Below, in pieces: positions 9,249 to 18,465 of a stretch of 64,000 nucleotides of DNA. A model generated the notes under the pieces. That model saw only the letters and a program-made list of their open reading frames with translations. It ran no database searches and was not told the origin of the DNA. The DNA is from Alteriqipengyuania halimionae (lineage in GTDB: Bacteria > Pseudomonadota > Alphaproteobacteria > Sphingomonadales > Sphingomonadaceae), in contig NZ_WTYR01000001.1 in NCBI RefSeq assembly GCF_009827575.1, forward strand, positions 2,019,001-2,083,000, given 5' to 3'. Every line of letters begins with the position of its first letter. Positions within the stretch are counted from its first letter, which is position 1. The position numbers were made by a program, and so were the translations under genes.

Positions 9249-11525
9249 TCAATCGACGTCGATCTCATGCTCCACAGCCCATTGCGAGAGCGAATCGCGC
9301 ATGCTGGCGGGCGGATTGGCGAGCCATTGCGCCATCGCCGATTCGATCGCCGCGACATCGATCCGGCGCACCAGTTCCTTGATCGGACCAACCGCAGCCG
9401 GGGTGATCGAAAGCCGGCGATAACCGAGCCCGATCAGCGCCAGCGCCTCGAGCCTTCGCCCGCCCATTTCACCGCATACGCCCAGATCGATCTGGTGACC
9501 GACCGTCGCCAGCTGGATCCGCTTGAGGAAGCGCAGGATCGCCGGGCTCAGCCAGTCATAGCGTTCGGCGAGGCGCGGATGCGCGCGATCGGCCGCAAAA
9601 AGGAATTGCGTCAGATCGTTGGTCCCGACCGAGAGAAACGACAGGCGCGGGATCAGGTCGTCGAGGCATTCGGCCAGCGCGGGCACTTCGAGCATGCAGC
9701 CATAGCGCACCTCGTCGGGCACTTTCTTGCGCCGCTCGCGCAGCCATTTTAGCTGGTTCTCGAAGATTTCGCGCGCGGCGTCGAATTCCCACGGTTCGGA
9801 GACCATCGGGAACATCACGCTGAGCGTGCGGCCCGCCGCCGCTTCGAGCAGCGCGCGCGACTGCGCCTTCATCAGACCTTCGCGATCGAGCGCGATCCGC
9901 AGGGCGCGCCAGCCCATTGCCGGGTTTTCCTCCGCGACAACGTCTTCGTGGTGGAGATAGGGCAGCGCCTTGTCGCCCCCGATATCGACCGTGCGGAAAA
10001 TCACCGGCTTGTTACCAGCCGCATCGAGCACGTCCCGATAAAGGCGCAGCTGACGTTCGCGCGCCGGCAGGGTCGAAGAGACGAGAAACTGGAATTCGGT
10101 GCGGAACAGCCCGATCCCGTCCGCCCCCGTGAGCGCCAGCGTCGGCATGTCGTCGCGCAGGCCGGCGTTCATCATCACCGTGATGCGCGTGCCGTCGCGG
10201 GTGAACGGTTCGACATCGCGCAGCTTGGCGTAAGCAGCCTGGCGCTCCTTGTTCTTGGTGAACCGCGCTGCGAACGCATCGACCACGCTTTGCGCCGGGC
10301 GCACGAAGGCCGTGGCGTTGTTGGCGTCGAGCAGGATCTCGTCGCCCTCGCGCACCTGACCGCGCACATTGCGCACCCGGCCGAGCACTGGCACCCCCAT
10401 AGCCCGCGCCACGATCACGACATGCGCGGTCAGCGAGCCTTCCTCGAGTACCACACCCTTGAGCCTGCGCTTGTCGTATTCGAGCAGTTCGGCCGGGCCG
10501 AGATTGCGCGCGACCAGGATCGCATCCTCGCGCAGCCCCCGGCTCGCGGCGGTACCGAGCTGGCCCGACACGATCCGCAACAGGCGATTGGCGAGATCCT
10601 CCAGGTCGTGCATCCGGTCGGCCAGCAGCGGGTCGTCGATCTGCCGCATCCGCATCCGCGTGCGCTGCTGCACGCGCTCGATTGCCGCCTCGGCGGTCAG
10701 GCCGCTGTCGATCGCCTCGTTGATACGGCGCCCCCATCCTTCGTCGTAGGCAAACATCTTGTAGGTCGCGAGGACCTCTTCATGTTCGCCGCCGACGCCG
10801 AATTCGGCCTGCTTGGCGATGTCGTCGATCTGCTCGCGCATCTTGTCGAAGGCGACATAGACCCGCTGGCGTTCGGCCTCGGTGTCCTCGGCCACGGTGT
10901 GTTCGATGGTGATGCGCGGCTGGTGGAACACGGCGCGCCCTGCGGCGAGGCCGCGCACCAGGGCCTGGCCGAACAGCTGGACCGGTTCGGTCAGATGCTC
11001 GTTTTCGCGCGAGACCGATTCCTCGTCGACGAGGTCGGCATTGTCGATCAGTTCGGCCATCACCATCGCGACAGTCTGGAGCGCTTCGATCTCGACCTCT
11101 TCATAGCGGCGGGGATCGGTATGCTGCACCGAGAGCACGCCCACCGCGCGTTCGCGGCGCACGATCGGCACACCGGCGAAGGAGTGGAACTTGTCCTCGC
11201 CCGTTTCGGGGCGATAGCTGAAGTCGGGATGCGACGCGGCTTCGGCGAGATTGAGCGTCTCGATATTGACCGCGATCGATCCGACCAGGCCTTCGCCGGT
11301 GCCAAGCCGGGTGACGTGCACCGCGCTCTGGTCGAGACCGCGCGTGGCGAACAATTCTAGCTCGCCTTCGCGCAGCAGGTAGATCGAGCAGACTTCGCTA
11401 TCGAGTTCCTCGCCGATCACCTCTACCACTCGGTCGAGCTTGGCCTGGGCGCTGTCGCGCCCGGCCATTACCTCGTGCAGGCGGGTGAGGATCGATCGGG
11501 CGGAGGAGGCGGCGGATGTCGGCAT
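9249..11525 (-). CDS. ptsP: phosphoenolpyruvate-protein phosphotransferase PtsP (EI-Ntr)
   Basis: This is the first enzyme of the nitrogen-related phosphotransferase relay (EI-Ntr to NPr to EIIA-Ntr), which is regulatory rather than sugar transporting. The 758 residues are the expected length. A GAF domain lies at about 1-165, then the EI N-terminal domain, the swivelling His domain with VVLEEGSLTAHVVIVAR (phospho-acceptor His368), and the PEP-binding TIM barrel (GADGIGLFRTEFQFL, VDIGGDKALPYL, SVGTNDLTQFLFAADR). All catalytic motifs look intact. Confidence 0.96.
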   Translation of the reverse strand: MPTSAASSARSILTRLHEVMAGRDSAQAKLDRVVEVIGEELDSEVCSIYLLREGELELFATRGLDQSAVHVTRLGTGEGLVGSIAVNIETLNLAEAASHPDFSYRPETGEDKFHSFAGVPIVRRERAVGVLSVQHTDPRRYEEVEIEALQTVAMVMAELIDNADLVDEESVSRENEHLTEPVQLFGQALVRGLAAGRAVFHQPRITIEHTVAEDTEAERQRVYVAFDKMREQIDDIAKQAEFGVGGEHEEVLATYKMFAYDEGWGRRINEAIDSGLTAEAAIERVQQRTRMRMRQIDDPLLADRMHDLEDLANRLLRIVSGQLGTAASRGLREDAILVARNLGPAELLEYDKRRLKGVVLEEGSLTAHVVIVARAMGVPVLGRVRNVRGQVREGDEILLDANNATAFVRPAQSVVDAFAARFTKNKERQAAYAKLRDVEPFTRDGTRITVMMNAGLRDDMPTLALTGADGIGLFRTEFQFLVSSTLPARERQLRLYRDVLDAAGNKPVIFRTVDIGGDKALPYLHHEDVVAEENPAMGWRALRIALDREGLMKAQSRALLEAAAGRTLSVMFPMVSEPWEFDAAREIFENQLKWLRERRKKVPDEVRYGCMLEVPALAECLDDLIPRLSFLSVGTNDLTQFLFAADRAHPRLAERYDWLSPAILRFLKRIQLATVGHQIDLGVCGEMGGRRLEALALIGLGYRRLSITPAAVGPIKELVRRIDVAAIESAMAQWLANPPASMRDSLSQWAVEHEIDVD

Positions 11526-11580
11526 GGGCCGATACTAGCCCAATGCCGACACGATTAGAAAGCCAAGATGCGACAGCGTC

Positions 11581-11736
11581 TTAGTGTCGCGTCAACTCGT
11601 CCTTCAATGCGAGCTTCTTGCGCTTGAGGTCATGGATCACCGCGTCATCCGGCATGGGGCGGCTTTGCTCTTCGCGCAATCGGGCTTCGACCCGGGCGTG
11701 CTTGGCCTGCAATGCTGATGCGTGGGATGTGTCCAT
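11581..11736 (-). CDS. DUF465 (YdcH-family) small protein, copy 1
   Basis: This 51-residue protein was found by translating the minus strand: MDTSHASALQAKHARVEARL at the start and HDLKRKKLALKDELTRH at the end. The C-terminal LKxxKLxLKDE text is the hallmark of the DUF465/YdcH family of small helical-hairpin proteins, whose function is unknown. The ribosome binding site GAGGAG lies 9 bases before the ATG. It is divergent from a second DUF465 gene at 11941, with about 200 bp between them. Confidence 0.85.
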   Translation of the reverse strand: MDTSHASALQAKHARVEARLREEQSRPMPDDAVIHDLKRKKLALKDELTRH

Positions 11737-11940
11737 GGTTATAACTCCTCGTCATGGCAGCCCGTGCGGGATGCACGTGCCGACGTTTGCCGACGCCCGA
11801 GGAATGATCGTATTCCGACTCGCCCTCGGGCGATGCGACTGATTGTCATGCAAGCAGATTAAACATATCTTGCAAGCGATGAATTTTCGCCCCGCGTCGA
11901 ATGGACAGCGGGCTGCGACCAGGGGAGCGACGACGAGGCG

Positions 11941-12138
11941 ATGGACGAAGAAGAGCTGCGGCGACGCCTCGAGCAATTGCGGATCGAGCATCGCGATCTC
12001 GACGCGGCGATCGATGCGCTGGCGCTTTCCGCGACGCCCGATCAGTTGCGGATCATGCGCTTGAAGAAGCGCAAACTGGCGATGAAAGACCAGATTTCGG
12101 CGATCGAGGACGCGCTGGTGCCCGACATCATCGCCTGA
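11941..12138 (+). CDS. DUF465 (YdcH-family) small protein, copy 2
   Basis: This is a 65-residue helical protein. The text RIMRLKKRKLAMKDQISAIE in its second half is the DUF465 signature. It lies 117 bp upstream of the DUF1465/RcdA-like gene and on the same strand, a pairing common in alphaproteobacteria. The start ATG follows a GA-rich leader (GACGACGAGGCG). Its function is unknown; it is probably an alpha-hairpin that binds a partner protein. Confidence 0.88.
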   Translation: MDEEELRRRLEQLRIEHRDLDAAIDALALSATPDQLRIMRLKKRKLAMKDQISAIEDALVPDIIA

Positions 12139-12160
12139 GCCCAAGCCGATAAAATATTGG

Positions 12161-12175
12161 TAAATTGTTTCTTAA
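12161..12175 (+). promoter_or_regulatory. possible CtrA-type box upstream of the rcdA-like gene
   Basis: TAAA-N7-TTAA at 12161-12175, followed by C, differs by one base from the CtrA consensus TTAA-N7-TTAA. It lies about 80 bp upstream of the DUF1465 start in an unusually AT-rich stretch. In Caulobacter, rcdA is known to belong to the CtrA regulon. One near-match in AT-rich DNA is weak evidence on its own. Confidence 0.35.
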
Positions 12176-12255
12176 CGGGACACCGGCCAGCGAGCGCCCC
12201 ATACACGGCTCCTTGCGCTTGCACGGAAGGGATCGCCCACGGTAACGATGCCCGA

Positions 12256-12723
12256 ATGCACGCCGCCGCATCCTTCCGCCCCCGCCTTGTCGAGACGCTT
12301 TATCACGAAGCGATCGAGCTGTCGGACGTGGTGCGCGAGTGCTTCGACCTGAGCGACGCCGAAGCCCGCGCGGCGCCGGTCGATGATCCCTACAAGCTGG
12401 CCCTCTCCTGCGAAGCACTGCGGGCGACCACGCGCATGATGCATGCGGTGGCCTGGCTGCTCAACAATCGCGCATTCCATCGCGGCCAAATGTCGGAATT
12501 CCAGCTGCGCCGCACCGGCGGGCTGACCAGCCTGCCCGAGCGTGACCCGAACCGGATTGCCCTGCTGCCGACACGATTGCGCGCGCTCGTCGAGCAGACC
12601 GAAGCGTTTTATAATCGACTGCTCCGGCTCCAGGCCCAATGGAACGCCGCCGAGAGCGGCCCGCCCCCCGCCGTCGATGCGATGCAGCGCCAGATCGCCG
12701 AGGCCTTCCGCAAGGCGTCCTGA
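12256..12723 (+). CDS. DUF1465 family protein, RcdA-like protease adaptor
   Basis: It is 155 residues long from the chosen start (MHAAASFRPRLVETLYHEAI). The family is DUF1465. Its best-known member is Caulobacter RcdA, the polar factor that helps ClpXP degrade CtrA and other cell-cycle proteins. Helical segments with LYHEAIELSDVVREC and AVAWLLNNRAFHRGQMSE fit the three-helix bundle. The frame is open further upstream, but those residues look non-coding. I assign the family with good confidence; the adaptor function here is inferred. Confidence 0.8.
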   Translation: MHAAASFRPRLVETLYHEAIELSDVVRECFDLSDAEARAAPVDDPYKLALSCEALRATTRMMHAVAWLLNNRAFHRGQMSEFQLRRTGGLTSLPERDPNRIALLPTRLRALVEQTEAFYNRLLRLQAQWNAAESGPPPAVDAMQRQIAEAFRKAS

Positions 12724-12733
12724 CACCGGTCCG

Positions 12734-14200
12734 TCAGACGGCCTGCAGCGCCTTGTCCCAGGCCGCAATCCGCCTTTCGCGACGTGCCTCTTTCATCACC
12801 GGATCGAACCGCCGCCGCTGGCCCGTCATCGCCGACGCAGCCGCTTCGAGCGTCTCGAACCACCCATATCCCACCGCCGCCAGCATCGCCGCGCCGAGCG
12901 CGGTGGTTTCGACCATGCCGGGGCGCTCGACCGGAAGTTGGAGAATATCGGCGAGGTCCTGCGCGATCCAGTCGTTCGCCGCCATGCCGCCATCGATTCG
13001 CAGCGTTTCCCACTCCGCCCCGTCGGCGGCGAAGGCGGTGGCGAGATCGCGGGTCTGCATCGCCATCGCTTCGAGCGCGGCGCGCACGATCTGCGCGCGG
13101 CCACTCGCGAAACTGAGCCCCGCGATGACCCCGCGCGCATCGGGATCCCAATGCGGCGCGCCAAGTCCCGACAGCGCCGGGACCACCACCACACCCCCGC
13201 TATCCTCGACCGAGCGTGCCATGTCTTCGGTTTCTTTCGCGCTACCGATCAGGCCCAGCGTGTCGCGCAGCCACTGGATCAGGCTACCGGCAACGAACAC
13301 CGAGCCTTCGAGCGCATAATGGCGCCGCCCACCCAGCTGATACAGCACGGTGCCGAGCAGACGGTGCGTCGACGTCGGCACCGTCGTGCCCTGATTGGTG
13401 AGCACGAAGGCCCCGGTGCCATAGGTCGCCTTGGTTTCTCCCGGCGCGAGGCAGGCCTGGCCGATGGTGGCCGATTGCTGGTCGCCCGCCAGGCCGCAGA
13501 TCGCGATCGGCGTTCCGGTGAGGCCGGCCGAGGATTCGGCCAGCGCACCGGCATTGTCGACGATCGCGGGCAAGGCTTCGCGCGGCACTTCGAACAGGGT
13601 GCACAGATCGTCGTCCCATTCCGCCCCGTCGAGCCCAAGCAGCAGCGTGCGGCTCGCATTGCTCGCATCGGTGACATGCGCGCCCGACAGCTTGAACACG
13701 AGCCAGCTTTCGATCGTACCGAATGCGAGCCGCCCCTCGCCACAAGCCGCGGCGACGGCATCGTCGTTCTTCAGCAGCCAGTGCATCTTGGTGGCCGAGA
13801 AATAGGGATCGAGCAGCAGCCCCGTCTTCGCCGAGACCGCGCTTTCCTCGCCGCGCCGCTTGAGCGTGGCGCAATATTCGGCGGTGCGACGGTCCTGCCA
13901 CACGATCGCGCGGGCGAGCGGCTCGCCGGTTTCACGATCCCATGCGACGACCGTCTCGCGCTGGTTGGTGATCCCGATCGCGGCGATCCTGTCGGCTCCG
14001 CCGGCGGCATCCACCGCTTCGCCCATGCAGGCGCGGGTCTCGTCCCAGATCTCGCCCGCATCGTGTTCGACCCAGCCGGGCTGCGGATAATGCTGTTCGA
14101 ATTCGCGCTGGCTGGTGTGATGCAGCGCGCCCTTGCGGTCGAACAGCATCGCCCGGGTCGAGGTAGTGCCCGCATCGAGCACGAGAATATAGTCGGTCAT
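12734..14200 (-). CDS. glpK: glycerol kinase
   Basis: This FGGY-family kinase converts glycerol and ATP to sn-glycerol-3-phosphate. The 488 residues include the N-terminal ATPase motif LDAGTTSTRAMLFDR, TNQRETVVAWDRETG, the second-domain motifs GDQQSATIG and YGTGAFVLTNQG, and a C-terminal DGGMAANDWIAQ. It is full length. It stands alone, with no glpF or glpD beside it, so glycerol uptake and oxidation must be encoded elsewhere. It is divergent from the metallo-hydrolase gene, with about 128 bp between. Confidence 0.96.
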   Translation of the reverse strand: MTDYILVLDAGTTSTRAMLFDRKGALHHTSQREFEQHYPQPGWVEHDAGEIWDETRACMGEAVDAAGGADRIAAIGITNQRETVVAWDRETGEPLARAIVWQDRRTAEYCATLKRRGEESAVSAKTGLLLDPYFSATKMHWLLKNDDAVAAACGEGRLAFGTIESWLVFKLSGAHVTDASNASRTLLLGLDGAEWDDDLCTLFEVPREALPAIVDNAGALAESSAGLTGTPIAICGLAGDQQSATIGQACLAPGETKATYGTGAFVLTNQGTTVPTSTHRLLGTVLYQLGGRRHYALEGSVFVAGSLIQWLRDTLGLIGSAKETEDMARSVEDSGGVVVVPALSGLGAPHWDPDARGVIAGLSFASGRAQIVRAALEAMAMQTRDLATAFAADGAEWETLRIDGGMAANDWIAQDLADILQLPVERPGMVETTALGAAMLAAVGYGWFETLEAAASAMTGQRRRFDPVMKEARRERRIAAWDKALQAV

Positions 14201-14328
14201 GCAATCTCCATCCCCTACCGGTTGCGGGAGGGGTTAGGGGGGGCCGGAAGCGCACTCTGCCCACCGCCGCGCGCTCCGGCAAGCGGGAGGAGCGTGACTT
14301 GCGCGCCTCGCTTGCTCATATCGCTGCC

Positions 14329-15201
14329 ATGGCAGATATTCCTCCCAAGCCCTGGCCGACCGGCACCTCCGAGCAGATCGAGCCGCTGGTGCGCCGCGTG
14401 CTGGCGCCCAATCCCTCGCCCTACACCTATACCGGGACGCAGACCTATCTCGTCGGTGACGGGGCCGAGATCGCGGTGATCGATCCCGGCCCTGACGATT
14501 CCGACCACATCGCCGCGCTGGTCGATGCGATCGGCAAGGCCAAAGTGGTGGCGATCATGTGCACCCACACCCACCGCGACCATTCGCCCGCCGCAATCCC
14601 GCTCAAGGCGCGGACCGATGCGCCGATAATCGGTTGCGCGCCGCTGGTGCTCGATAGCGACGGCCCCCGCGCCGATGCCCCGTTCGACGCGAGCTACGTG
14701 CCCGACCAAGTGCTGGCAGATGGCGACACGGTGTCCGGCGCAGGCTGGACGCTCACCGCGGTCCACACGCCCGGCCATACCTCGAACCATCTGTGCTTCG
14801 CATTGAACGAAGGCGGCGCGCTGTTCACCGGCGACCATGTAATGGGCTGGTCGACCAGCGTGGTGATCCCGCCCGATGGCGACATGACCGATTACATGGC
14901 AAGCCTCGACCGGCTCTACCGCCGCGAAGACACAGTCTATTACCCCGCCCACGGCCCGGCGATCGAAAAACCGCAGCAATTGGTGCGCGGGATGATCGGC
15001 CACCGCCGCCAGCGCGAGCGGCAGATCCTGAAGCTGCTGGCCCACGAACCCCATGCGATCCCCGAACTGGTCGCCAGGATGTACAAGGGGCTGGACGAGC
15101 GGCTCGTCGGCGCGGCGGGCAAATCGGTCGAAGCCCACCTGATCGATCTCGAACGACGCGGCGAGGTCGCGCGCGACGGCGAGGCGTGGCGCTCGAGCTG
15201 A
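14329..15201 (+). CDS. metallo-beta-lactamase fold hydrolase with winged-helix tail (LACTB2-like)
   Basis: It is 290 residues long from ATG 14329; an earlier in-frame start at 14299 is less likely. The metal motif THTHRDHSP (HxHxDH) is present, then HTPGHTSNH and GDHVMGW with the bridging Asp. The C-terminal winged-helix region (near 235-290) carries IPELVARMYKGLDERLVGAA. This matches the LACTB2/RNase-like hydrolase subgroup. The substrate is unknown; nuclease or thioester hydrolase activity are both possible. Confidence 0.88.
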   Translation: MADIPPKPWPTGTSEQIEPLVRRVLAPNPSPYTYTGTQTYLVGDGAEIAVIDPGPDDSDHIAALVDAIGKAKVVAIMCTHTHRDHSPAAIPLKARTDAPIIGCAPLVLDSDGPRADAPFDASYVPDQVLADGDTVSGAGWTLTAVHTPGHTSNHLCFALNEGGALFTGDHVMGWSTSVVIPPDGDMTDYMASLDRLYRREDTVYYPAHGPAIEKPQQLVRGMIGHRRQRERQILKLLAHEPHAIPELVARMYKGLDERLVGAAGKSVEAHLIDLERRGEVARDGEAWRSS

Positions 15202-15229
15202 GGCCGCACCCCGCCGTCCGGCACGCCGG

Positions 15230-17218
15230 TCAGGTCAGGAACGACACCCGGCGGAAATGGGCGTAGCGATTGAGCAGGTCATGGATCAGCTGCGATTGCG
15301 AATAACCGGTCACATCGTGCGAATGTTCACCTTCCGAACTGCTCGCCATCGCCCGATAATGCTTCTTGGTATCGTCCGACGGTTTGCGCGGAGAGGCCCA
15401 GGTGAATTCCGGCGTGAGATAGCTTTTGGAGCGCAGATCGTAACGGAAATCGCCGGACTCGCCGTGCGGGACCACCAGGCCGAGATAGCCTTCAGATTCC
15501 TCGATCTGCGGCACCAGACCACGCTCTTCGAGCTCGCGCGAGACCTTCTCGAGCGCTTCGCGCGCGGGCCCTTTCAGGAACTCGGAGATCTCGTCGCGCC
15601 GGGCCGAATGGGTGATCGCCCGAAGGCGCTGGGTCCAGCGCATTTCGGGATCGAGCGGCGCGGGCGGGATCGAGGCGAAATCCACCGCGCTGGCCACGCC
15701 TTCGGTCTGCAAGGCGCGCAGCAAGCCATAACAGATGAAGATCATCACGACTGCGAACGGCAGGGCGCTGGCGATCGCTGCGGTCTGAAGTGCCTCCAGT
15801 CCGCCGGCCACCAGCAGCACACTGGCGACACCGCCAGCCGCGAGCGACCAGAACATGCGCTGCCAGACCGGTGAATTCTCGGCCGCGCCGCTGGTGATCA
15901 TGTCCATCACCAATGCGCCCGAATCCGCCGAGGTGACGAAGAAGGTGATCACCAGGAGGGTTGCGACTGCCGATGTGATCGTCGACCAGGGCAAATGGCC
16001 GAGCACTTCGAACAGTGCCAGCGAGACGTCACTGTTCACCACCTGTGCGATCGGCGCGACCCCGGCCATGTCCATTTCGATGCCGGTGTTTCCGAACACC
16101 GTCATCCAGGCGAAGGTGAACAGCACCGGCACGATCAGCACGGTGCTGATAAATTCGCGGATGGTGCGACCGCGGGAAATGCGCGCGATGAACATGCCGA
16201 CGAAGGGCGACCACGCGATCCACCAGCCCCAGTAGAACAGCGTCCAGCTGCCCAGCCAGGGATTGGGTTCGTAGGCGTAGAGTCGGAACGTCCGCTGGAC
16301 GACCGCGCCGAGATAGGCCCCAATGTTCTGGACGTAGGCCTGAAGCAGGAACACCGTCGATCCCGCCACCAATACGAACAGCAAGAGCCCGATGGCCAGT
16401 GTGATGTTGAGTTCGGACAGCCGCTTGATTCCCTTGTCGAGCCCGAGGAAGACCGAACCCGTCGCCAGCAAGGTAATCACCACGATCAGGACCAGCTGCA
16501 CATAGACGGAGATCGGCGCCCCGAAGAGATCGGCAAGGCCCGCATTGACCTGCATCACGCCCAGCCCGAGCGAGGTCGCCACGCCGAACATCGTGCCGAT
16601 CACGGCGAAGATGTCGATCGCATGGCCGATCGGCCCGTCGATCTTGCGCCCGATCAGCGGATAGAGCGCCGACCGGATCGTCAGCGGCAGACCGCGCCGG
16701 AACGCGAAATAGGCCAGCGCTAGACCGAGCACGACGTAGATCGCCCAGGCATGAATGCCCCAGTGGACGAAGGTAAGCACCATCGCCTGGCGGGCGGAAT
16801 CAAGCGTGCCGCCCTCGCCCACCGGTGGATTGGAGTAATGCAGCACCGGCTCGGCCACGCCGAAGAAAACGAGGCCGATGCCCATCCCCGCGCTGAACAG
16901 CATCGCGAGCCATGAGACATAGCTGTAGTCGGGCTCGCTATCGTCCGGCCCGAGGCGGATATCGCCGTAACGGCTGACCATCAGGAAGATGACGAACAGC
17001 AGGAATCCCGCGACCACCGCGATGTAGAACCAGCCGAAATCGGCGACGATGAACGCCTGGACCTTTGTGAAGAGCGCGGCCGCGTGTTCGGAGAACACCG
17101 CACCATAAATCGCGAAAGCGAGAATCAGCCCGGCCGAGATGAAGAATACCGGCGGATTGACGTCCATCCGCCATCGCTTGGGGGGAAGTTCGGCTTCGGT
17201 CAGGACTGGATCGTTCAC
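15230..17218 (-). CDS. BCCT-family betaine/choline/carnitine transporter
   Basis: This is a secondary transporter for quaternary ammonium osmolytes. It has twelve hydrophobic segments and the family signatures GMGIGLVFFGVAEPVLHY and GWWIAWSPFVGMFIARISRGRT, with a long cytoplasmic C-terminal tail of about 130 residues. I place the start at GTG 17218, because GGAG sits 5 bases upstream of it. An in-frame ATG at 17239 adds 7 residues and lacks a good site. It is divergent from nadA. Whether it takes up betaine or choline cannot be told from sequence alone. Confidence 0.93.
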   Translation of the reverse strand: MNDPVLTEAELPPKRWRMDVNPPVFFISAGLILAFAIYGAVFSEHAAALFTKVQAFIVADFGWFYIAVVAGFLLFVIFLMVSRYGDIRLGPDDSEPDYSYVSWLAMLFSAGMGIGLVFFGVAEPVLHYSNPPVGEGGTLDSARQAMVLTFVHWGIHAWAIYVVLGLALAYFAFRRGLPLTIRSALYPLIGRKIDGPIGHAIDIFAVIGTMFGVATSLGLGVMQVNAGLADLFGAPISVYVQLVLIVVITLLATGSVFLGLDKGIKRLSELNITLAIGLLLFVLVAGSTVFLLQAYVQNIGAYLGAVVQRTFRLYAYEPNPWLGSWTLFYWGWWIAWSPFVGMFIARISRGRTIREFISTVLIVPVLFTFAWMTVFGNTGIEMDMAGVAPIAQVVNSDVSLALFEVLGHLPWSTITSAVATLLVITFFVTSADSGALVMDMITSGAAENSPVWQRMFWSLAAGGVASVLLVAGGLEALQTAAIASALPFAVVMIFICYGLLRALQTEGVASAVDFASIPPAPLDPEMRWTQRLRAITHSARRDEISEFLKGPAREALEKVSRELEERGLVPQIEESEGYLGLVVPHGESGDFRYDLRSKSYLTPEFTWASPRKPSDDTKKHYRAMASSSEGEHSHDVTGYSQSQLIHDLLNRYAHFRRVSFLT

Positions 17219-17370
17219 GCTTTCTCCGTCGTTTATCATGCGGCCACGTCGTGCGGGGATCGGCGCGATAGCGCAGACGGCGTGGATTTGCCAATCGCAG
17301 GAACCTGCTCGCACATCGCCCCGTTGGCTCTATAGAGGCTGCCACACCGCGCCAGACGGGAAAAGACGAC

Positions 17371-18360
17371 ATGACCGCAATCGACACCAAACTGCCCACC
17401 GGCGACGACCTGCTCGCCGAGATCGACCGTCTGCGCAAAGAGCGCAACGCGGTGATCCTGGGGCATTATTATCAACGCCCGGAAATCCAGGACCTCGCCG
17501 ATTTCGTCGGCGACTCGCTGGAGCTGTCGCGCAAGGCGGCCGAGACCGATGCCGATGTGATCGCGTTCTGCGGGGTCAAGTTCATGGCCGATACCGCCAA
17601 GATCCTGAGCCCGGAAAAGATCGTCGTGCTGCCCGATATGGATGCCGGCTGCAGCCTCGAGGACAGCTGCCCGCCCGACAAGTTTCGCGCGTTCCGCGAG
17701 GCGCACCCCGATCATATCGCGCTGACCTACATCAATTGCTCGACCGAGGTGAAAGCCTTGAGCGACGTGATCGTGACGAGCTCCAGCGCCGAGACGATCC
17801 TCTCGCAGATCCCCGAGGACCAGCCGATCATTTTCGGCCCCGACCGGCACCTGGGCGGTTATCTCAACCGCAAATACAATCGCGACATGCTGCTGTGGCC
17901 GGGTGTGTGCATCGTCCACGAGGCGTTCAGCGAAACCGAGCTGCTGAAGCTGAAGGCGCAATATCCCGGCGCCCCCGTTGCCGCGCATCCCGAATGCCCG
18001 CCGCATGTGGTCGACCACGCCGATTATGTCGGCTCGACCAGCGGCATCCTGCAATTCGCGCGCACTTTCGAAGGCGAGACGCTGATCGTCGCGACCGAGC
18101 CGCACATCATCCACCAGATGGAAAAGGCGCTGCCGGAAAAGAACTTCGTCGGCGCGCCCGGCGCGGACGGCAACTGCAATTGCAACATCTGCCCCTACAT
18201 GGCGCTCAACACGCTCGAAAAGCTCTACACCTGCCTGCGCGACCTCGAACCCCGCATCGAGATCGAGGAAGGGCTGCGCCTCAAGGCCAAGCAGAGCCTC
18301 GACAAGATGCTCGAAATGGCCAGTGGCACGATCGGCAAGGGCGATCTGGGCAGGGCTTGA
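17371..18360 (+). CDS. nadA: quinolinate synthase NadA
   Basis: It condenses iminoaspartate with dihydroxyacetone phosphate to give quinolinate, the NAD precursor. The 329 residues carry VILGHYYQRPEIQDLADFVG, the cysteine-containing GCSLEDSCP, AHPECPPHV and the C-terminal CNCNICPYM that supplies ligands to the [4Fe-4S] cluster. All the cluster cysteines expected for the class are present. nadB and nadC are not adjacent, which is common. Confidence 0.96.
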   Translation: MTAIDTKLPTGDDLLAEIDRLRKERNAVILGHYYQRPEIQDLADFVGDSLELSRKAAETDADVIAFCGVKFMADTAKILSPEKIVVLPDMDAGCSLEDSCPPDKFRAFREAHPDHIALTYINCSTEVKALSDVIVTSSSAETILSQIPEDQPIIFGPDRHLGGYLNRKYNRDMLLWPGVCIVHEAFSETELLKLKAQYPGAPVAAHPECPPHVVDHADYVGSTSGILQFARTFEGETLIVATEPHIIHQMEKALPEKNFVGAPGADGNCNCNICPYMALNTLEKLYTCLRDLEPRIEIEEGLRLKAKQSLDKMLEMASGTIGKGDLGRA

Positions 18361-18369
18361 TCCCCAAAT

Positions 18370-18437
18370 CGTCATCGCGAGGAGCCGCAGACGGAGTCGC
18401 AGACGGCCCGAAAGGCCACCCGGCAATTCAGAGTCGC
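18370..18437. repeat. degenerate copy of the CGTCATTGCGAG intergenic repeat
   Basis: The sequence CGTCATCGCGAGGAGCCG, a diverged middle and CGGCAATTCAGAG resemble one arm of the inverted-repeat element at 38812-38910. It lies between nadA and the oligopeptidase gene. The match is imperfect and has extra bases in the middle, so this is a decayed or half copy. Confidence 0.55.
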
Positions 18438-18465
18438 TTGGGATAACTTCCGGAGAGAACACACA

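Noticed and set aside
9948..11360. A 470-residue plus-strand frame opposite ptsP
   Set aside because: It is antisense to all PtsP catalytic motifs, and its composition is shadow-like with no recognisable domain.
12542..14479. A 645-residue plus-strand frame opposite glpK
   Set aside because: It runs across three genes and is antisense to FGGY kinase motifs.
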